Shown here in pieces: positions 16,707 through 28,200 of a DNA stretch of 64,000 nucleotides. Source of the DNA: a virus; IMG/VR virus record IMGVR_UViG_3300028275_000015, positions 1-64,000 of that record; one strand, given 5' to 3'. Both the position numbers and the translations under genes were made by a program. The notes beneath the pieces are model-generated. The model did no database searches and was not told the DNA's origin. It worked only from the letters and a program-made list of their open reading frames with translations. Positions within the stretch are counted from its first letter, which is position 1, and every line of letters begins with the position of its first letter.

Positions 16707-19700
16707 ATGCCTGTAGATATTGGCCGAATTTCCGGTGGAATGCTTAAAGACAACCTGTTGCGAGACGGTGTTGATCTTTCCTTTGAAACCGATTTAATAT
16801 ACTTCGATGTTGGCACTAGCCGCTTGGGCATTAAAACTAATTCTCCCAACACAGAATTAGAAGTATTAGGTACAACACGCAGTACCAATACACTATCAAC
16901 AAATTTTACTAATAACGATATTACTGTAGATTTCTCTAGAATTACTACAGCATTAGGATCGTTAAACATTACCGCAGTTAATCGTGTAGTTGCATCTGCT
17001 ATATCTACAGACGATATTTTTATTAACAATAATATTATTGCCACTACTAGCAGTATTTTATTAGATCAATTAGACGGTGGTCCAGCCAGCGGCGGACAGG
17101 ATTTCTTCTTAGACTTAGGACTAGCATCTACAACAACATTTGATGATGTTATCGATTTGGGCGATGCCGCCTTGACAGCAAGTTCATCTAATACTAACTT
17201 AGAAATTAGACCAAACGGATCAGGCACGTTAGAAGTTTACAACGAGTTTAATATTACTGGTAATTTACACTCTACCGGCGATATTACCTTAGACGGCACG
17301 ATTACATTTGGTTCAGATCAAAACGATGCTGTAGATTTTAATGCAGACATAGCCAGTAACATTGTTCCAGATACAGATGCATTTTATAGTTTAGGAACAT
17401 CATCATCTAATAGATGGAACGGCCTGTACACAAATCTAGTCAACGGGCAACAAGTAACTACTAGCAGTTTATCAACTCCTAGTGGAGTTAACTATGCTCT
17501 TCGTCCGGGCAAAACATGGTTTGTTGCTGAAAATGGCGATAACTTAAATCAAGGTAATCACGAAAACGCACCGTATGCTACTATTGAAAAAGCATTAAGC
17601 GTGGCCACTGCCGGTGACACAATTAAAATATATCCAGGAACTTATGCAGAACTATTACCATTAGTTGTTCCGGCAGGTGTTGCTGTAAGTGGATTAGAAT
17701 TAAGAAGCGTTACCATTGTTCCAGACACAGCCAGTCAAAGCGAAGACGTATTTCATTTAAATGGTGAAACCACAGTTAATAACTTAACAATCAAAGACTT
17801 TTACTATGACAGTATTAACGACAAAGGTTATGCTTTCCGTTTTGCTCCAAATGCGCAGGTAACTAGTCGCAGTCCTTACATTCAAAATGTATCAGTTATA
17901 ACACAAGGTACAACAACTACAGCCGATGATCCAAGAGGTTTTGCCAGTGGCGATGCGGGTAAAGGTGCCCTAGTAGACGGTAGTGAAACAAACTACTTAA
18001 CTAAAGAAGCAAGTATGTTGTTCCATGCTGTGACATTTATCACACCTGGTGTAGATGCATTGACAATGACCAACGGTGTGCGTGTTGAATGGTTAAATTC
18101 ATTTACATATTTTGCTAATAGAGCTCTATATGCTATACAAGGCACAGGTAGATTAACTGAAGATGGTAGCACACTGGCCTATGGTGCAGAAGTTCGTAGT
18201 ATTGGTTCAGCAAACGTTTACGGAAATTATGGAGCAGTAGCAGACGGTGCAGATACATTAATGTATCTAATTCAGCACAACTTTGCCTATATAGGTACAG
18301 GCAAAGATGCTACTAATGATGACACACTAGTTGTACAAACTAACGAAACAGTAGAATTAAACAGCGGTAGAGTTTACTATCAAAGTCAGGATCACAAAGG
18401 TACATTCCGTGTAGGCGATCAATTTTATGTCGATTTTGAAAATGGTACAGTTAGTTTTGACGCCAGCGGATTAGCATCAACAGGTGCAACTGGTTTGACT
18501 ATTACCACGGGCGCAGACGTAACAACAATTACAAAAGATTTTGTTAATACAGGCAATTTAAAAATAGCAGGAAATACAATTGAATCTTTATTTGGCGAAG
18601 TAAACATTTTATCAGCCAGCGGAGAAACTAACCTAACTTTAGATGTTAATGTTGCTAAGAATTTAGATATCACCGGAGATTTTAGTCTAGGTGGACAATT
18701 AATTTTAGGTAATCAAACAGTAGATACCGTAACATTCAAACAAACATTAAATCAAAATTTTGAACCAGATGTAACAGAAACCTACAACTTAGGTTCAAGT
18801 ACAAAAGTATGGCGAGATACTTATACATCAGAAGCAAATATTAACGATATTAGAATTAGAGGAAATGTAATAGAAACTACTGTGTCAAACAGTGACTTAG
18901 AACTACGTGCTAATTCTGCAGGAATCGTAAACTTAAAAGATTATGCGGCGTTCGACCAAAATCTTACTGTCAGCGGATTAACTACTGTAAAATCTGTAAA
19001 TGTTATAGGAACTTTAAATCATACCGGTGCAGTAGTACTCGCTGGTGATAAATCTAACACAGGATTTTTAGACATTAGCGGAACATTAACTGTAGGATCT
19101 AGCGCATATTTTGACAATGTTCAGATAGTTAATAATAGAATTTTCACCAGTGATTCAAACAGTGATTTAGAACTAAGCGCACACGCTTCCGGCATTATAC
19201 AAATTCCAGTAGATAATGTTAGCATTACACGAAGTCTTAGCATTTCTGGTGATTATTACACAACAAATATCACAGCCAGCAATAGATATACTGCTGAAGA
19301 ATTTTATAATGCAGATATCTTAATCAAAGACAACTACATTTCTACAACTACCAGTAACTCAAATTTAGAATTAAGAGGAAACTCTGCAGGCGGAGTATTT
19401 TTAGAAACTACAAAATTTACTGGAAGTACTGTTTCTAATGCAGATGACATTGTACTACAGCCCAACACTGGTAAAAATTTAAAATTTGATACTACTGCGG
19501 CATTAATAGTTCCAAAAGGTACCACGGCAAATCGCCCAACATTCCAACAAGGTGATGTTAGATTTAATACCACAACTGGAATTTTTGAAGGCTATGGCGC
19601 GGCATTTGGCGGAGTATATTCAGCAGATAGACAAACATCTGTAACTGCTGGTTCTAGTGAAGAAATAAACTTTAAAGCAGATAATATCCTAACAATGGAT

Positions 19701-20126
19701 ATTACTTCCACAAGATTACGTACTAACGGATTACTAGTAGACAATACATTATTTGATGTTAACACAGTTACTACAACTAACAATGATCTAACATTTGCAC
19801 CCAATGGAACCGGACTTAATAGAATTGAAAATATTACCCCAGATGGATCTGATATTAGAAACGAGTTAAATTCTGCAATAACACTTGGATCTACAGGGCT
19901 AGGATATATTAAATTTACTGGAACTAATGGTCTAGTAATTCCCTACGGAACTACAGCAGAACAACCTTCATCCCCAGAAGTCGGTGAAACTAGATACAAC
20001 ATTGAAGAAAGTGTTGTTGAAGTGTGGACTGGTACAAAATGGGGTAATGCTGGCGGTGAGGGCGAAACTGTTACGCAACAATATATGGAAGACATTTCCT
20101 ATCTTTGGAACCTAATACTAGGTTAA
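16707..20126 (+). CDS. long tail fibre protein with beta-helix (1139 aa)
   Basis: The start is taken at ATG 16707 (MPVDIGRISGGML), 9 nt after GGAG; an upstream TTG at 16692 is less likely. Domains: an N-terminal attachment block shared with the next gene (GRISG..LK.NLLR.GVDL.FETDL), shaft repeats with NLELR.NG.G motifs, a parallel beta-helix near 267-420 (KTWFVAENGD, IKIYPGTYAE), more shaft repeats, and a C-terminal RYNIEESVVEVWTGTKWG block ending WNLILG. The fold is that of a receptor-binding or connecting fibre. It is a paralogue of the 1404-aa protein, which has an extra lectin-like insert. Confidence 0.82.
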   Translation: MPVDIGRISGGMLKDNLLRDGVDLSFETDLIYFDVGTSRLGIKTNSPNTELEVLGTTRSTNTLSTNFTNNDITVDFSRITTALGSLNITAVNRVVASAISTDDIFINNNIIATTSSILLDQLDGGPASGGQDFFLDLGLASTTTFDDVIDLGDAALTASSSNTNLEIRPNGSGTLEVYNEFNITGNLHSTGDITLDGTITFGSDQNDAVDFNADIASNIVPDTDAFYSLGTSSSNRWNGLYTNLVNGQQVTTSSLSTPSGVNYALRPGKTWFVAENGDNLNQGNHENAPYATIEKALSVATAGDTIKIYPGTYAELLPLVVPAGVAVSGLELRSVTIVPDTASQSEDVFHLNGETTVNNLTIKDFYYDSINDKGYAFRFAPNAQVTSRSPYIQNVSVITQGTTTTADDPRGFASGDAGKGALVDGSETNYLTKEASMLFHAVTFITPGVDALTMTNGVRVEWLNSFTYFANRALYAIQGTGRLTEDGSTLAYGAEVRSIGSANVYGNYGAVADGADTLMYLIQHNFAYIGTGKDATNDDTLVVQTNETVELNSGRVYYQSQDHKGTFRVGDQFYVDFENGTVSFDASGLASTGATGLTITTGADVTTITKDFVNTGNLKIAGNTIESLFGEVNILSASGETNLTLDVNVAKNLDITGDFSLGGQLILGNQTVDTVTFKQTLNQNFEPDVTETYNLGSSTKVWRDTYTSEANINDIRIRGNVIETTVSNSDLELRANSAGIVNLKDYAAFDQNLTVSGLTTVKSVNVIGTLNHTGAVVLAGDKSNTGFLDISGTLTVGSSAYFDNVQIVNNRIFTSDSNSDLELSAHASGIIQIPVDNVSITRSLSISGDYYTTNITASNRYTAEEFYNADILIKDNYISTTTSNSNLELRGNSAGGVFLETTKFTGSTVSNADDIVLQPNTGKNLKFDTTAALIVPKGTTANRPTFQQGDVRFNTTTGIFEGYGAAFGGVYSADRQTSVTAGSSEEINFKADNILTMDITSTRLRTNGLLVDNTLFDVNTVTTTNNDLTFAPNGTGLNRIENITPDGSDIRNELNSAITLGSTGLGYIKFTGTNGLVIPYGTTAEQPSSPEVGETRYNIEESVVEVWTGTKWGNAGGEGETVTQQYMEDISYLWNLILG

Positions 20127-20139
20127 AAATACAAACGGC

Positions 20140-20264
20140 TAAATACTACTGATTACAAGGAACGACCAATTTCTTGTATGATTAAACTGTGGTAAACCAG
20201 CAAAGAGCCCGCAAGGGATGAGAACTTGGTTAACCGTGAAACACGGGGTTATCAGGAGTGATAT
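20140..20264 (+). promoter_or_regulatory. late promoter TAAATAC and long leader of the 1404-aa fibre gene
   Basis: TAAATAC at 20140-20146 is followed by a leader of about 118 nt without a gene. It contains a CCGTG-aaa-CACGG hairpin (20234-20246) and an AGGAG ribosome site (20254-20258) ahead of the ATG. Long structured leaders recur after late boxes in this genome. Confidence 0.55.
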
Positions 20265-23200
20265 ATGGCCGTTGGTCGAATTTCCGGTCCGCTCTTAAAG
20301 GCCAACCTTCTACGCCAGGGTGTGGATTTAGCCTTTGAGACTGACCTTGTTTACTTAAAAGTTACTGATCCAGACTCCGCCAACCACAGAGTTGGTATAA
20401 AGACTAACGACCCTACACATACTTTACACGTAAATGGTACAACTAGAACTACTAACTTACTAGTAGATACTCTAGCAGAAATTGCAGACATTAGCATTTC
20501 TGCTACAACAATTTCCACAACACAAGATGTATTATCCTTGCTACCTAGCGGTGCAAGTCCAGTAGTATATCAAGCAAAATTACGTGTTGACGACATTGAC
20601 ATAGAAAACAATGTTATCAGCACAAACAGCACAAACACCAATCTTGAACTACGTCCAAATGGCACAGGCACAGTAGAAGTATTTGCCGACACTAATGTTT
20701 ACGGAAATATTCATGCTACTGGAAATATCACAGCAGACGGCAATATTACATTAGGTGATGCCAATACAGATAATATTACTTTTGCCGCAGATGTAGCCAG
20801 CAACATTGTTCCAGATCAAGACGATACTTACACATTAGGTGAAAGTGGCAAACGTTGGGCAGACGTATGGACTAACAACTTATTTGCTGATGTAATCGAT
20901 ACTGGTGATTTAGTTGTAGATAACATTAACTTAAACCTACGTCAGGGGAACATTTGGTACGTTGCTGTAAACGGCAGTGACAGTTACAGCGGCACACACC
21001 AAAACGATCCGTTCTTAACAATCAAACATGCTCTTAGCCAAGCAACTACAGGCGATACTGTTTATGTGTACCCTGGCGATTACGAAGAAATTTTTCCACT
21101 AACAGTACCACAGGGCGTTGCGATTGTTGGTGCTAACCTGCGTTCTGTAACAATTCGTCCTACAGCGGCAACACGTCAACAAGACTGTTTCAAGATGAAT
21201 GGCGAAACTACCATTCAAGACTTTACAATTACAGGTTTTGAGCACGAGCCAATTGGCAACACTGGACACGCATTTACATTTGCTCCAGGTATGACTGTTA
21301 GTACACGCAGTCCTTATGTAAAAAATATTACAGTTTTAACCTTTGGTAGTAGTGTAAGACTGGGTACAGCCACAGCAGATGACCCTCGCGGATATGCCGC
21401 AGGTGATGCAGGTCACGGTGCATTCTTAGACGGTAGCATTGTCAATGCAAACAGCATTGAAGCGGCCATGTTATTCCACGCAGTGACATTTATCACACCA
21501 GCGGCTGAAACATTAATTGCTACAAACGGTGCAAGAATTGAATGGTTAAACTCGTTTACATACTTTGCTGATAAAGGTATGTATTTGTACAGCAGTAGCG
21601 AAGGATTTGCTGGACAGGGTAGAACAGAAGTTAGAGTTACTGGCAACTCCGGTACATTTGCTGTGGGCAACACACTAAGTTACTATGACACAGACGGAGT
21701 TACTGTTCTAGGCTCAGGTACAATCGACGAAGTTGGTACAGACGGTAAAATTTATCTAACAGGTAAAGTTACAGGATTAGAAACACAGTCAGAACGTGGC
21801 GGTAAAACTATTACAGCCAATGGAGATGCACAACTTAAAACAGCACAGAAAAAATTTGGAACTGCTAGTCTGTATCTAGACGGTACAGGCGATTATGTAA
21901 CTGTAAACAGTTTAACTGACTTTGTATTCGATGCAGATTTCGCATTAGAAGGTTGGTTCTATCCAACAAACGTAACTGGCACATTTTCATTGTTTACCAT
22001 CGGTGGTGAAGCAGCCGACAGATACACCACAATGATTGAAAACGGTACACTAAAAGGAAACTTTTACGGAAGCAGTACTGTTACTTTTGGCGGCACAATA
22101 TCTATTAACACATGGACACACATCGCATTTACACGAAGTGGTTCAACTATCAGAGCATTTGTCAACGGAACTTTATTAGGAACAACTGATACTGTTGCAG
22201 GAGATGTAGGCAATAATGGTTCATTTAGAATAGGTTCTGATGGTAGCGGATCTGCAAATTTTGTTGGATATGTAGACGATGTCCGAGTGAGCAAAGGAAC
22301 TGCTAGACACACTAGTTCGTTTACTGCTCCTTCTTCTGCACTACCAAACGATTCTTACAGCGTATTGTTAGCGCACTTTGACGGCGCAGATACTTCTACA
22401 GTTTTTGTAGACGATGTTCTATTGCCACAGGACATTAGAACTAATGCAGGAGGCACAGCCACAGCATTTAGTCTAGTTGATTATTCAGACTTTGGTGCAG
22501 AAGTTCGTAGTATTGGATCTGCCGCAGTTTATGGTAACTATGGTATCTATGGCGACGGACTAGGTGTTGTTGCTTACTTAATTGGACAGAACTTAGCCTA
22601 TATTGGTGTACTACACAGAACAGATAATGATGTAACGTATGTAGTACAGGCTAACGAAGTTGTTGAACTAAACGGTGCAAAGATTTATTATTCCAGCGTC
22701 GACCATAAAGGTGACTTTAGAGTTGGCGACTTATTTTATGTTAACCAGGCCTCTGGTACAGTAGAATTTACCACAACAAGTTTTAACATTAGTTCTTTAA
22801 CTGGTGTAACATTTACTGATGGCGTAAACACAACTTATATTGATGGTACAGAAGTTAGCACTGGTAATATTAAAATCAGTGGCAACACTATTGAAAGCAC
22901 TACCGGTGTAGTTAACGTTCTAAGTGCCAACGATGAAATTAATCTACAAAATAATGTAAACATTACTGGTAATTTAGATGTTACTGGTAACGTAACAGTT
23001 GGCGGAAATATTACACTAGGTGATCAGCCCACTGACACTATTAGCATTGTTGCCGGTATTACCAGCAATATCACTCCAGGCGTAACAGAAACTTATACAC
23101 TAGGAACTAACGGACTACAGTGGGCAAATTTATACACTGGTAATTTACACGTTGACAGTATTAATATCGACGGCAATGTAATTAAAACCGTTGACTCAAA

Positions 23201-24479
23201 TGCTGACTTAGAATTACGTGCTAACGGCACAGGAAGAATTTATGTACCTAGTGACAATGTTTTAATTAACAACGACCTAACAGTACTAGGAACATCTACA
23301 TTAGGTAATACAAATATTACCGGAACAGTTACCTACACTGGTAATATTATTCAAACTGGTAACGTAACACAGACTGGTAACTACAGCGTTTCGGGCACAT
23401 TAACAGTTGGCAGCGATGCACAATTTCAAAATATTAAAATTGCTGGCAACACAATTAAAACAACACTTTCTAACAGTAATTTAGAATTAAGCGCAGCCGG
23501 TACAGGCATTATTACAATGCCATATAACAACGTTTCATTGGGACAGAATTTAACTGTCAGCGGAAACGTCAGTTCAACAAACGCATTGGCCAGTAACAGA
23601 GTTACAGCAGAAGAATTTTATACAGGTGACATAATTGTCAAAGACAATTACATTGCCACAACAGTATCCAACAGTAATTTAGAACTACGTGCTAATGGCA
23701 CAGGCTACATTGTTCTAGAAGAATTTAATGTTAACGCAAACGTTATCAGCAGTAATTCTGCCAGCGACATTGTAATCCAACCAGGAACTAATAAACTAGT
23801 AAGCATTAATTCAAATCAAAGTTTAATAATTCCTGTGGGTAACACAGCAGAGCGTCCAACAGCACAGTCTGGTATGATTCGTTTCAATAGCCAGATGGGT
23901 CGTTATGAAGGCTATGACGGAGTTAACTGGATTAAACTAAGTGGTGTCGGCGACTTGGATGATACAACACGTATCACAGCAGAACTAACACCTGGCGCAA
24001 ATGATGATACTATTAGATTTTACAACAATAATGTTGTAACAGCAGATTTAACCAGTGCTAGATTACAAGTGCCACGTGTTGAAGTTGACAACATTATTAT
24101 TGACGGCAATACAATTAGCAGTACAACAAACACAGACATTATTTTTAATGCCACAGGTACAGGCAGTATCAAACTGGCCAACTTTGCTATTAAAGATAAT
24201 ACTATAACAAACACAGTTTCTGGAGCAATAACAACAATTACTCAGTCCGGAACTGGATATTTTAAAATTGCAGGTACAAATGGTTTCGTAGTTCCAACAG
24301 GTATTAGCTCAGAACGTCCAGCATACGCTGTAGTCGGTATGACACGTTACAACTCAGAACTAAAACAGTTAGAAATTTTTAATGGAACTACTTGGGACTC
24401 TGCCGCAGGTGCTGGTGGTGGTATTAATGCGGCCACTGCTGAAGATATTGCAATCACCTACGCACTGATATTAGGATAA
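20265..24479 (+). CDS. long tail fibre protein with beta-helix and LamG-like insert (1404 aa)
   Basis: This is a paralogue of the preceding 1139-aa fibre. The N-terminal block (GRISGPLLKANLLRQGVDLA), the beta-helix near 228-400 (NIWYVAVNGSD, VYVYPGDYEE), the AEVRSIGSAAVYGNYG segment and the C-terminal block ending ALILG all match. It differs by a concanavalin/LamG-like domain at about 520-715 (KFGTASLYLDGTGDYV, WTHIAFTRSGSTIRAFVNG, YVDDVRVSKGTARH), inserted where the shorter paralogue is continuous. LamG-type domains often bind glycans, so the insert probably adds a receptor-binding function. Confidence 0.85.
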   Translation: MAVGRISGPLLKANLLRQGVDLAFETDLVYLKVTDPDSANHRVGIKTNDPTHTLHVNGTTRTTNLLVDTLAEIADISISATTISTTQDVLSLLPSGASPVVYQAKLRVDDIDIENNVISTNSTNTNLELRPNGTGTVEVFADTNVYGNIHATGNITADGNITLGDANTDNITFAADVASNIVPDQDDTYTLGESGKRWADVWTNNLFADVIDTGDLVVDNINLNLRQGNIWYVAVNGSDSYSGTHQNDPFLTIKHALSQATTGDTVYVYPGDYEEIFPLTVPQGVAIVGANLRSVTIRPTAATRQQDCFKMNGETTIQDFTITGFEHEPIGNTGHAFTFAPGMTVSTRSPYVKNITVLTFGSSVRLGTATADDPRGYAAGDAGHGAFLDGSIVNANSIEAAMLFHAVTFITPAAETLIATNGARIEWLNSFTYFADKGMYLYSSSEGFAGQGRTEVRVTGNSGTFAVGNTLSYYDTDGVTVLGSGTIDEVGTDGKIYLTGKVTGLETQSERGGKTITANGDAQLKTAQKKFGTASLYLDGTGDYVTVNSLTDFVFDADFALEGWFYPTNVTGTFSLFTIGGEAADRYTTMIENGTLKGNFYGSSTVTFGGTISINTWTHIAFTRSGSTIRAFVNGTLLGTTDTVAGDVGNNGSFRIGSDGSGSANFVGYVDDVRVSKGTARHTSSFTAPSSALPNDSYSVLLAHFDGADTSTVFVDDVLLPQDIRTNAGGTATAFSLVDYSDFGAEVRSIGSAAVYGNYGIYGDGLGVVAYLIGQNLAYIGVLHRTDNDVTYVVQANEVVELNGAKIYYSSVDHKGDFRVGDLFYVNQASGTVEFTTTSFNISSLTGVTFTDGVNTTYIDGTEVSTGNIKISGNTIESTTGVVNVLSANDEINLQNNVNITGNLDVTGNVTVGGNITLGDQPTDTISIVAGITSNITPGVTETYTLGTNGLQWANLYTGNLHVDSINIDGNVIKTVDSNADLELRANGTGRIYVPSDNVLINNDLTVLGTSTLGNTNITGTVTYTGNIIQTGNVTQTGNYSVSGTLTVGSDAQFQNIKIAGNTIKTTLSNSNLELSAAGTGIITMPYNNVSLGQNLTVSGNVSSTNALASNRVTAEEFYTGDIIVKDNYIATTVSNSNLELRANGTGYIVLEEFNVNANVISSNSASDIVIQPGTNKLVSINSNQSLIIPVGNTAERPTAQSGMIRFNSQMGRYEGYDGVNWIKLSGVGDLDDTTRITAELTPGANDDTIRFYNNNVVTADLTSARLQVPRVEVDNIIIDGNTISSTTNTDIIFNATGTGSIKLANFAIKDNTITNTVSGAITTITQSGTGYFKIAGTNGFVVPTGISSERPAYAVVGMTRYNSELKQLEIFNGTTWDSAAGAGGGINAATAEDIAITYALILG

Positions 24480-24483
24480 GAAC

Positions 24484-24813
24484 ATGGCAAACTTTTTTAA
24501 GAACAAAGTAGTTAACGAAATAGGAACAACTCCTATACAAGTTTTAGAATTTGGACCAAGTACCAGAGGTACAGTCATTGGTTTAAGTCTGGCAAATTTA
24601 ACAGGCAGTAATATTTTAGCCAGTATTACCGTTACAGACGATGCTAGTACTGTAGGTTATTTTATTAAAGATATTATTATAGCACCAAATTCAAGTTTAC
24701 GTGTTGTTAACGGTGGCGAAAAATTAATTTTAGCACCAAATAACGCAATTCATATTTCTGCTAGCCAAGAAGCGGCATTAGACTGCATCATGAGTTATGT
24801 TGAAATATCATAA
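24484..24813 (+). CDS. small beta-rich structural protein (109 aa)
   Basis: The 109-aa protein begins MANFFKNKVVNEIGTTPIQV and ends with a MSYVEIS strand. The strand-and-turn layout (IIIAPNSSLRVVNGGEKLIL) matches the small proteins at 15604 and 44814, suggesting a repeated adaptor type. It lies 4 nt after the fibre stop, so translation is likely coupled. Confidence 0.68.
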   Translation: MANFFKNKVVNEIGTTPIQVLEFGPSTRGTVIGLSLANLTGSNILASITVTDDASTVGYFIKDIIIAPNSSLRVVNGGEKLILAPNNAIHISASQEAALDCIMSYVEIS

Positions 24814-24823
24814 GGAATAGATA

Positions 24824-25189
24824 ATGACATACTATATTGGAACACAACCATCAGACCTAGCAGGTGACCTTAGCATACGTTTTTTCTACGGGCTAAGAAG
24901 AGATGACAACGGAATGCTTTATTTTATTAAAGTTGACGGTTTAAAAGATGAAGACGATATTACTATCAACAATCCAGGTTTAACAGAAAACGACTTTACG
25001 GATTTTCAATACGGTGTTGATTTCTTTGAAGGTAGATTAGAACTCGACCATAGTCGTCCTTACTCAAATTTAGAGTGGGATCAGTATAGATGGGACAGCA
25101 GAAGTATGTTTTACTATATCAACGACAACGGCGAATTTGTTGTACGTCTAAACAAAGAATATGTTTATCCAGTCGATTCTATAGTGTGA
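24824..25189 (+). CDS. structural protein of unknown function (121 aa)
   Basis: This 121-aa acidic, aromatic-rich protein (DFQYGVDFFEGRLELDH, LEWDQYRWDSRSMFYYIND) has no enzyme motif. It sits between a small beta protein and the giant fibre genes in the same late operon. Many Asp/Tyr/Phe residues suggest a folded beta domain. I do not know its role; a fibre chaperone or adaptor fits the position. Confidence 0.66.
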   Translation: MTYYIGTQPSDLAGDLSIRFFYGLRRDDNGMLYFIKVDGLKDEDDITINNPGLTENDFTDFQYGVDFFEGRLELDHSRPYSNLEWDQYRWDSRSMFYYINDNGEFVVRLNKEYVYPVDSIV

Positions 25190-25226
25190 TAAGTACATGA
25201 GTTTAATGATAATTTAAGGATTAAAA

Positions 25227-28200
25227 ATGGCGGCAGAATTTAAAATTGGTAGATTAAGATATACCTGGAAAGGACAATGGAACGATGGCGTGTTCTACAA
25301 CAGAGACGCTGTATCTCAATACGAAGGTAAAACTTACGTATGTAAAGAGCCGCACACATCCTCTAGTAATTTCTACGACGACTTATATTATGTAACAGGC
25401 GGTGGCGCAAGCACTCCTCGCTGGGAACTAATGATTGATGGTCGAGCATGGAGAGAAGAATGGACACCGAGCACATTTTATTCAATCGGCAATATCATTA
25501 GATTTGGTGGTGTTGTTTATATTTGTACCGAGGCACATACCAGTGGATTAACAACCATTGACCTAACCAAATGGGACACATACGCACAGTTCGATAACTG
25601 GAATACTGCTTGGGCTATTTCTACTGTCTATGGTTTTGGAGATATTGTAAAATATGGCGGTATAGTTTATCGTTGCGTTGAAGATCATACATCTGCTGAC
25701 AATATTACAGACGGCCGCGAAGCAGACAACTACAAATGGGAAGTAGTAAACAATGGTATCGAATACAAAGGTGCTTGGACTGCATCGACAAGATATAAAT
25801 TAAACGACCTTGTTAAACTAGGAGCAGATGTTTATATTTGTACAGAAGGACATACTTCTACTACTACATTTGATACAACTACATTTAATGTTTGGCTACC
25901 AGGTACACAATTTGAAAATGGCTGGACCAGTTCAGCATTGTATCAAAAAGGCGACATTGTTATCTATGGCGGTTACACTTACGTAAGTTTAATCAACAAT
26001 AACTTAAATATCATTCCTTCAGTTAATGCTGAAGACTCGTCATCTGCTTGGGAACTAATAACCCAAGGTTATAGAATGATGAACGAGTGGAGTTCGGGTG
26101 CTCAATATAGAGTCGGTGATGTTGTACGCAGAGGCGGACAATTATTCACAGCCGTGATAGATAGCGCAGGCCAAGATCCAACAAGTTATGCAGTAACTGG
26201 TTCTTATGTGGACACAGGAAGTTCTGGAACAACTTTAAAAGTAGTTTCAACGGCTGGCATTACAAAGGGCATGGTTTTAGTTAACCCATCATTTACGCAA
26301 GGCCAGACTGTGGTATCTGTAAATGACAGTACAACATTGATTATCAGCGAAGTTCCTAACGGTTCATTGACCAATGGGGACAATATTGACTTTGTAGGTG
26401 TCAATTATCTTAAATGGAAGTTGGTTGTTCCATCAGTTAGATGGACTAATTTCTGGACTAACACCACAAATTATATTATCGGCGACTTAGTAATCTGGGA
26501 AAACTGCACATATCGTTGTATTAGAAATCATACATCTAGTTCGTTCTTTAGACCTGACCTAGATGTTGCTAACGCATTCTGGGTAGTATATGTAGTTCAT
26601 GCAAAAGAAAACGCAGGTAATACTCAAGGCGACATTGTTACATTTGACGGAACATCAACTGTTGCTGTTCCAATTATTCCACAAGGCGGTGCTGCCGGAG
26701 ATACAGAAGATTATCACTTCCACATTTCTAACGGACAACCAAACTGGAAAAAAATGTTTGTTATTCCAGATCTGTACTACGTATCTAACGACGGTGTAGA
26801 CGATGCAGATCACGGTCAGACATGGGATAAACCTTGGAAAACTATTGCGTATGCTTGTCAACAAGTTGAGAACGGATTTTATTTCCAGAATGCCAATACA
26901 TTATTAACTGAGAACAAAGATTTCTTAGTTGAAGAAATGTATCAGTGGATGCTATATCAAAAAGCAAATAGTAATTCTCCATTTAGCCCAACATCGGAAT
27001 TCCAAGAATACTCGACTAGACGAGATGCAGAATTAATTATTGACGCACTTTCTTATGACATTACTAGAGCTAGTAATAGTAGAACAGTAATTGCTACTAA
27101 GGCATTCTTTGCTGAAGGTAGCACTACTACTTTCTTTAACACAGAAACAGATGCGGCACAGCCATATATTGTTGCCGCACTTGAACGACTATTAGTTTTG
27201 ATTGGTTATGTCTATCAAAACTCTAACCCAGATGTTAACTATCAAGTTGAAAATATTGTTTGGGACGCTACAGAAACTTATGTCACTAACGACATTGTCT
27301 ATTGGAACGAAATATTTTATAAGAGTTTAATTGATGGCAATATCGATAACAATCCAGAAACCGTTGGAAATCAAAATTGGGAAGTAATAGCAGACCCGAC
27401 AGTACAACAGTATATCAACAATGGATTAACTTTAGAGTCTGGTGCGTATCTTGAAATTACCAGCCTGATGAACATTGTAATCGATGCAATACAAAATGCC
27501 AGCACAGAAAATGTTCCTTTAATTAATCAAGGTCAGACAACTTCTATCATGATTAAAACAGGAACATATTCTGAAGAACTACCGATCATAGTTGCAGATA
27601 ATACTGCTCTAATCGGTGACGAACTTCGTGGAACTGTGGTACAACCTAAAGTAACTGTTTATACATCAACTTCTAGCTCAAGTAGCTCAACTAATAGATT
27701 TACACTGAGATCTATTAAAAATGTCACAGTTAATATGCCTATTCAATTTTCTGCGGCAACAACAAATGATGATTTTGGTGGAGTTACTCTAGGACAAACA
27801 TATTATGTTAAAGAAATAGTAGGCAGTCAAATTACTATTTCAGAAACAGTAGGAGGTTCAGTAGTTGCACTAACAACTGGCACAGGATTTATGACAGTGT
27901 ATGCTGGAGACTGTTTGAAAGATATGTTCTATGTACGTAATGCTACAGGCATTCGTAACATGACATTAACAGGTCTAGCAGGATCTTTAACAAGTCCAAA
28001 CGGCTTTGGCACACGCAGACCAACGGGTGGTGCCTATGTAAGTCTAGATCCAGGTAATGGTCCTGACGATACTAGAACTTGGATTATTCGTCGAAGCCCT
28101 TACATTCAAAACGTTACCAACTTTGGTGTCGGTTGCACCGGATTAAAAATCGATGGAACACTACACAACGGCGGCAATCGTTCAATAACTTGTAATGACT

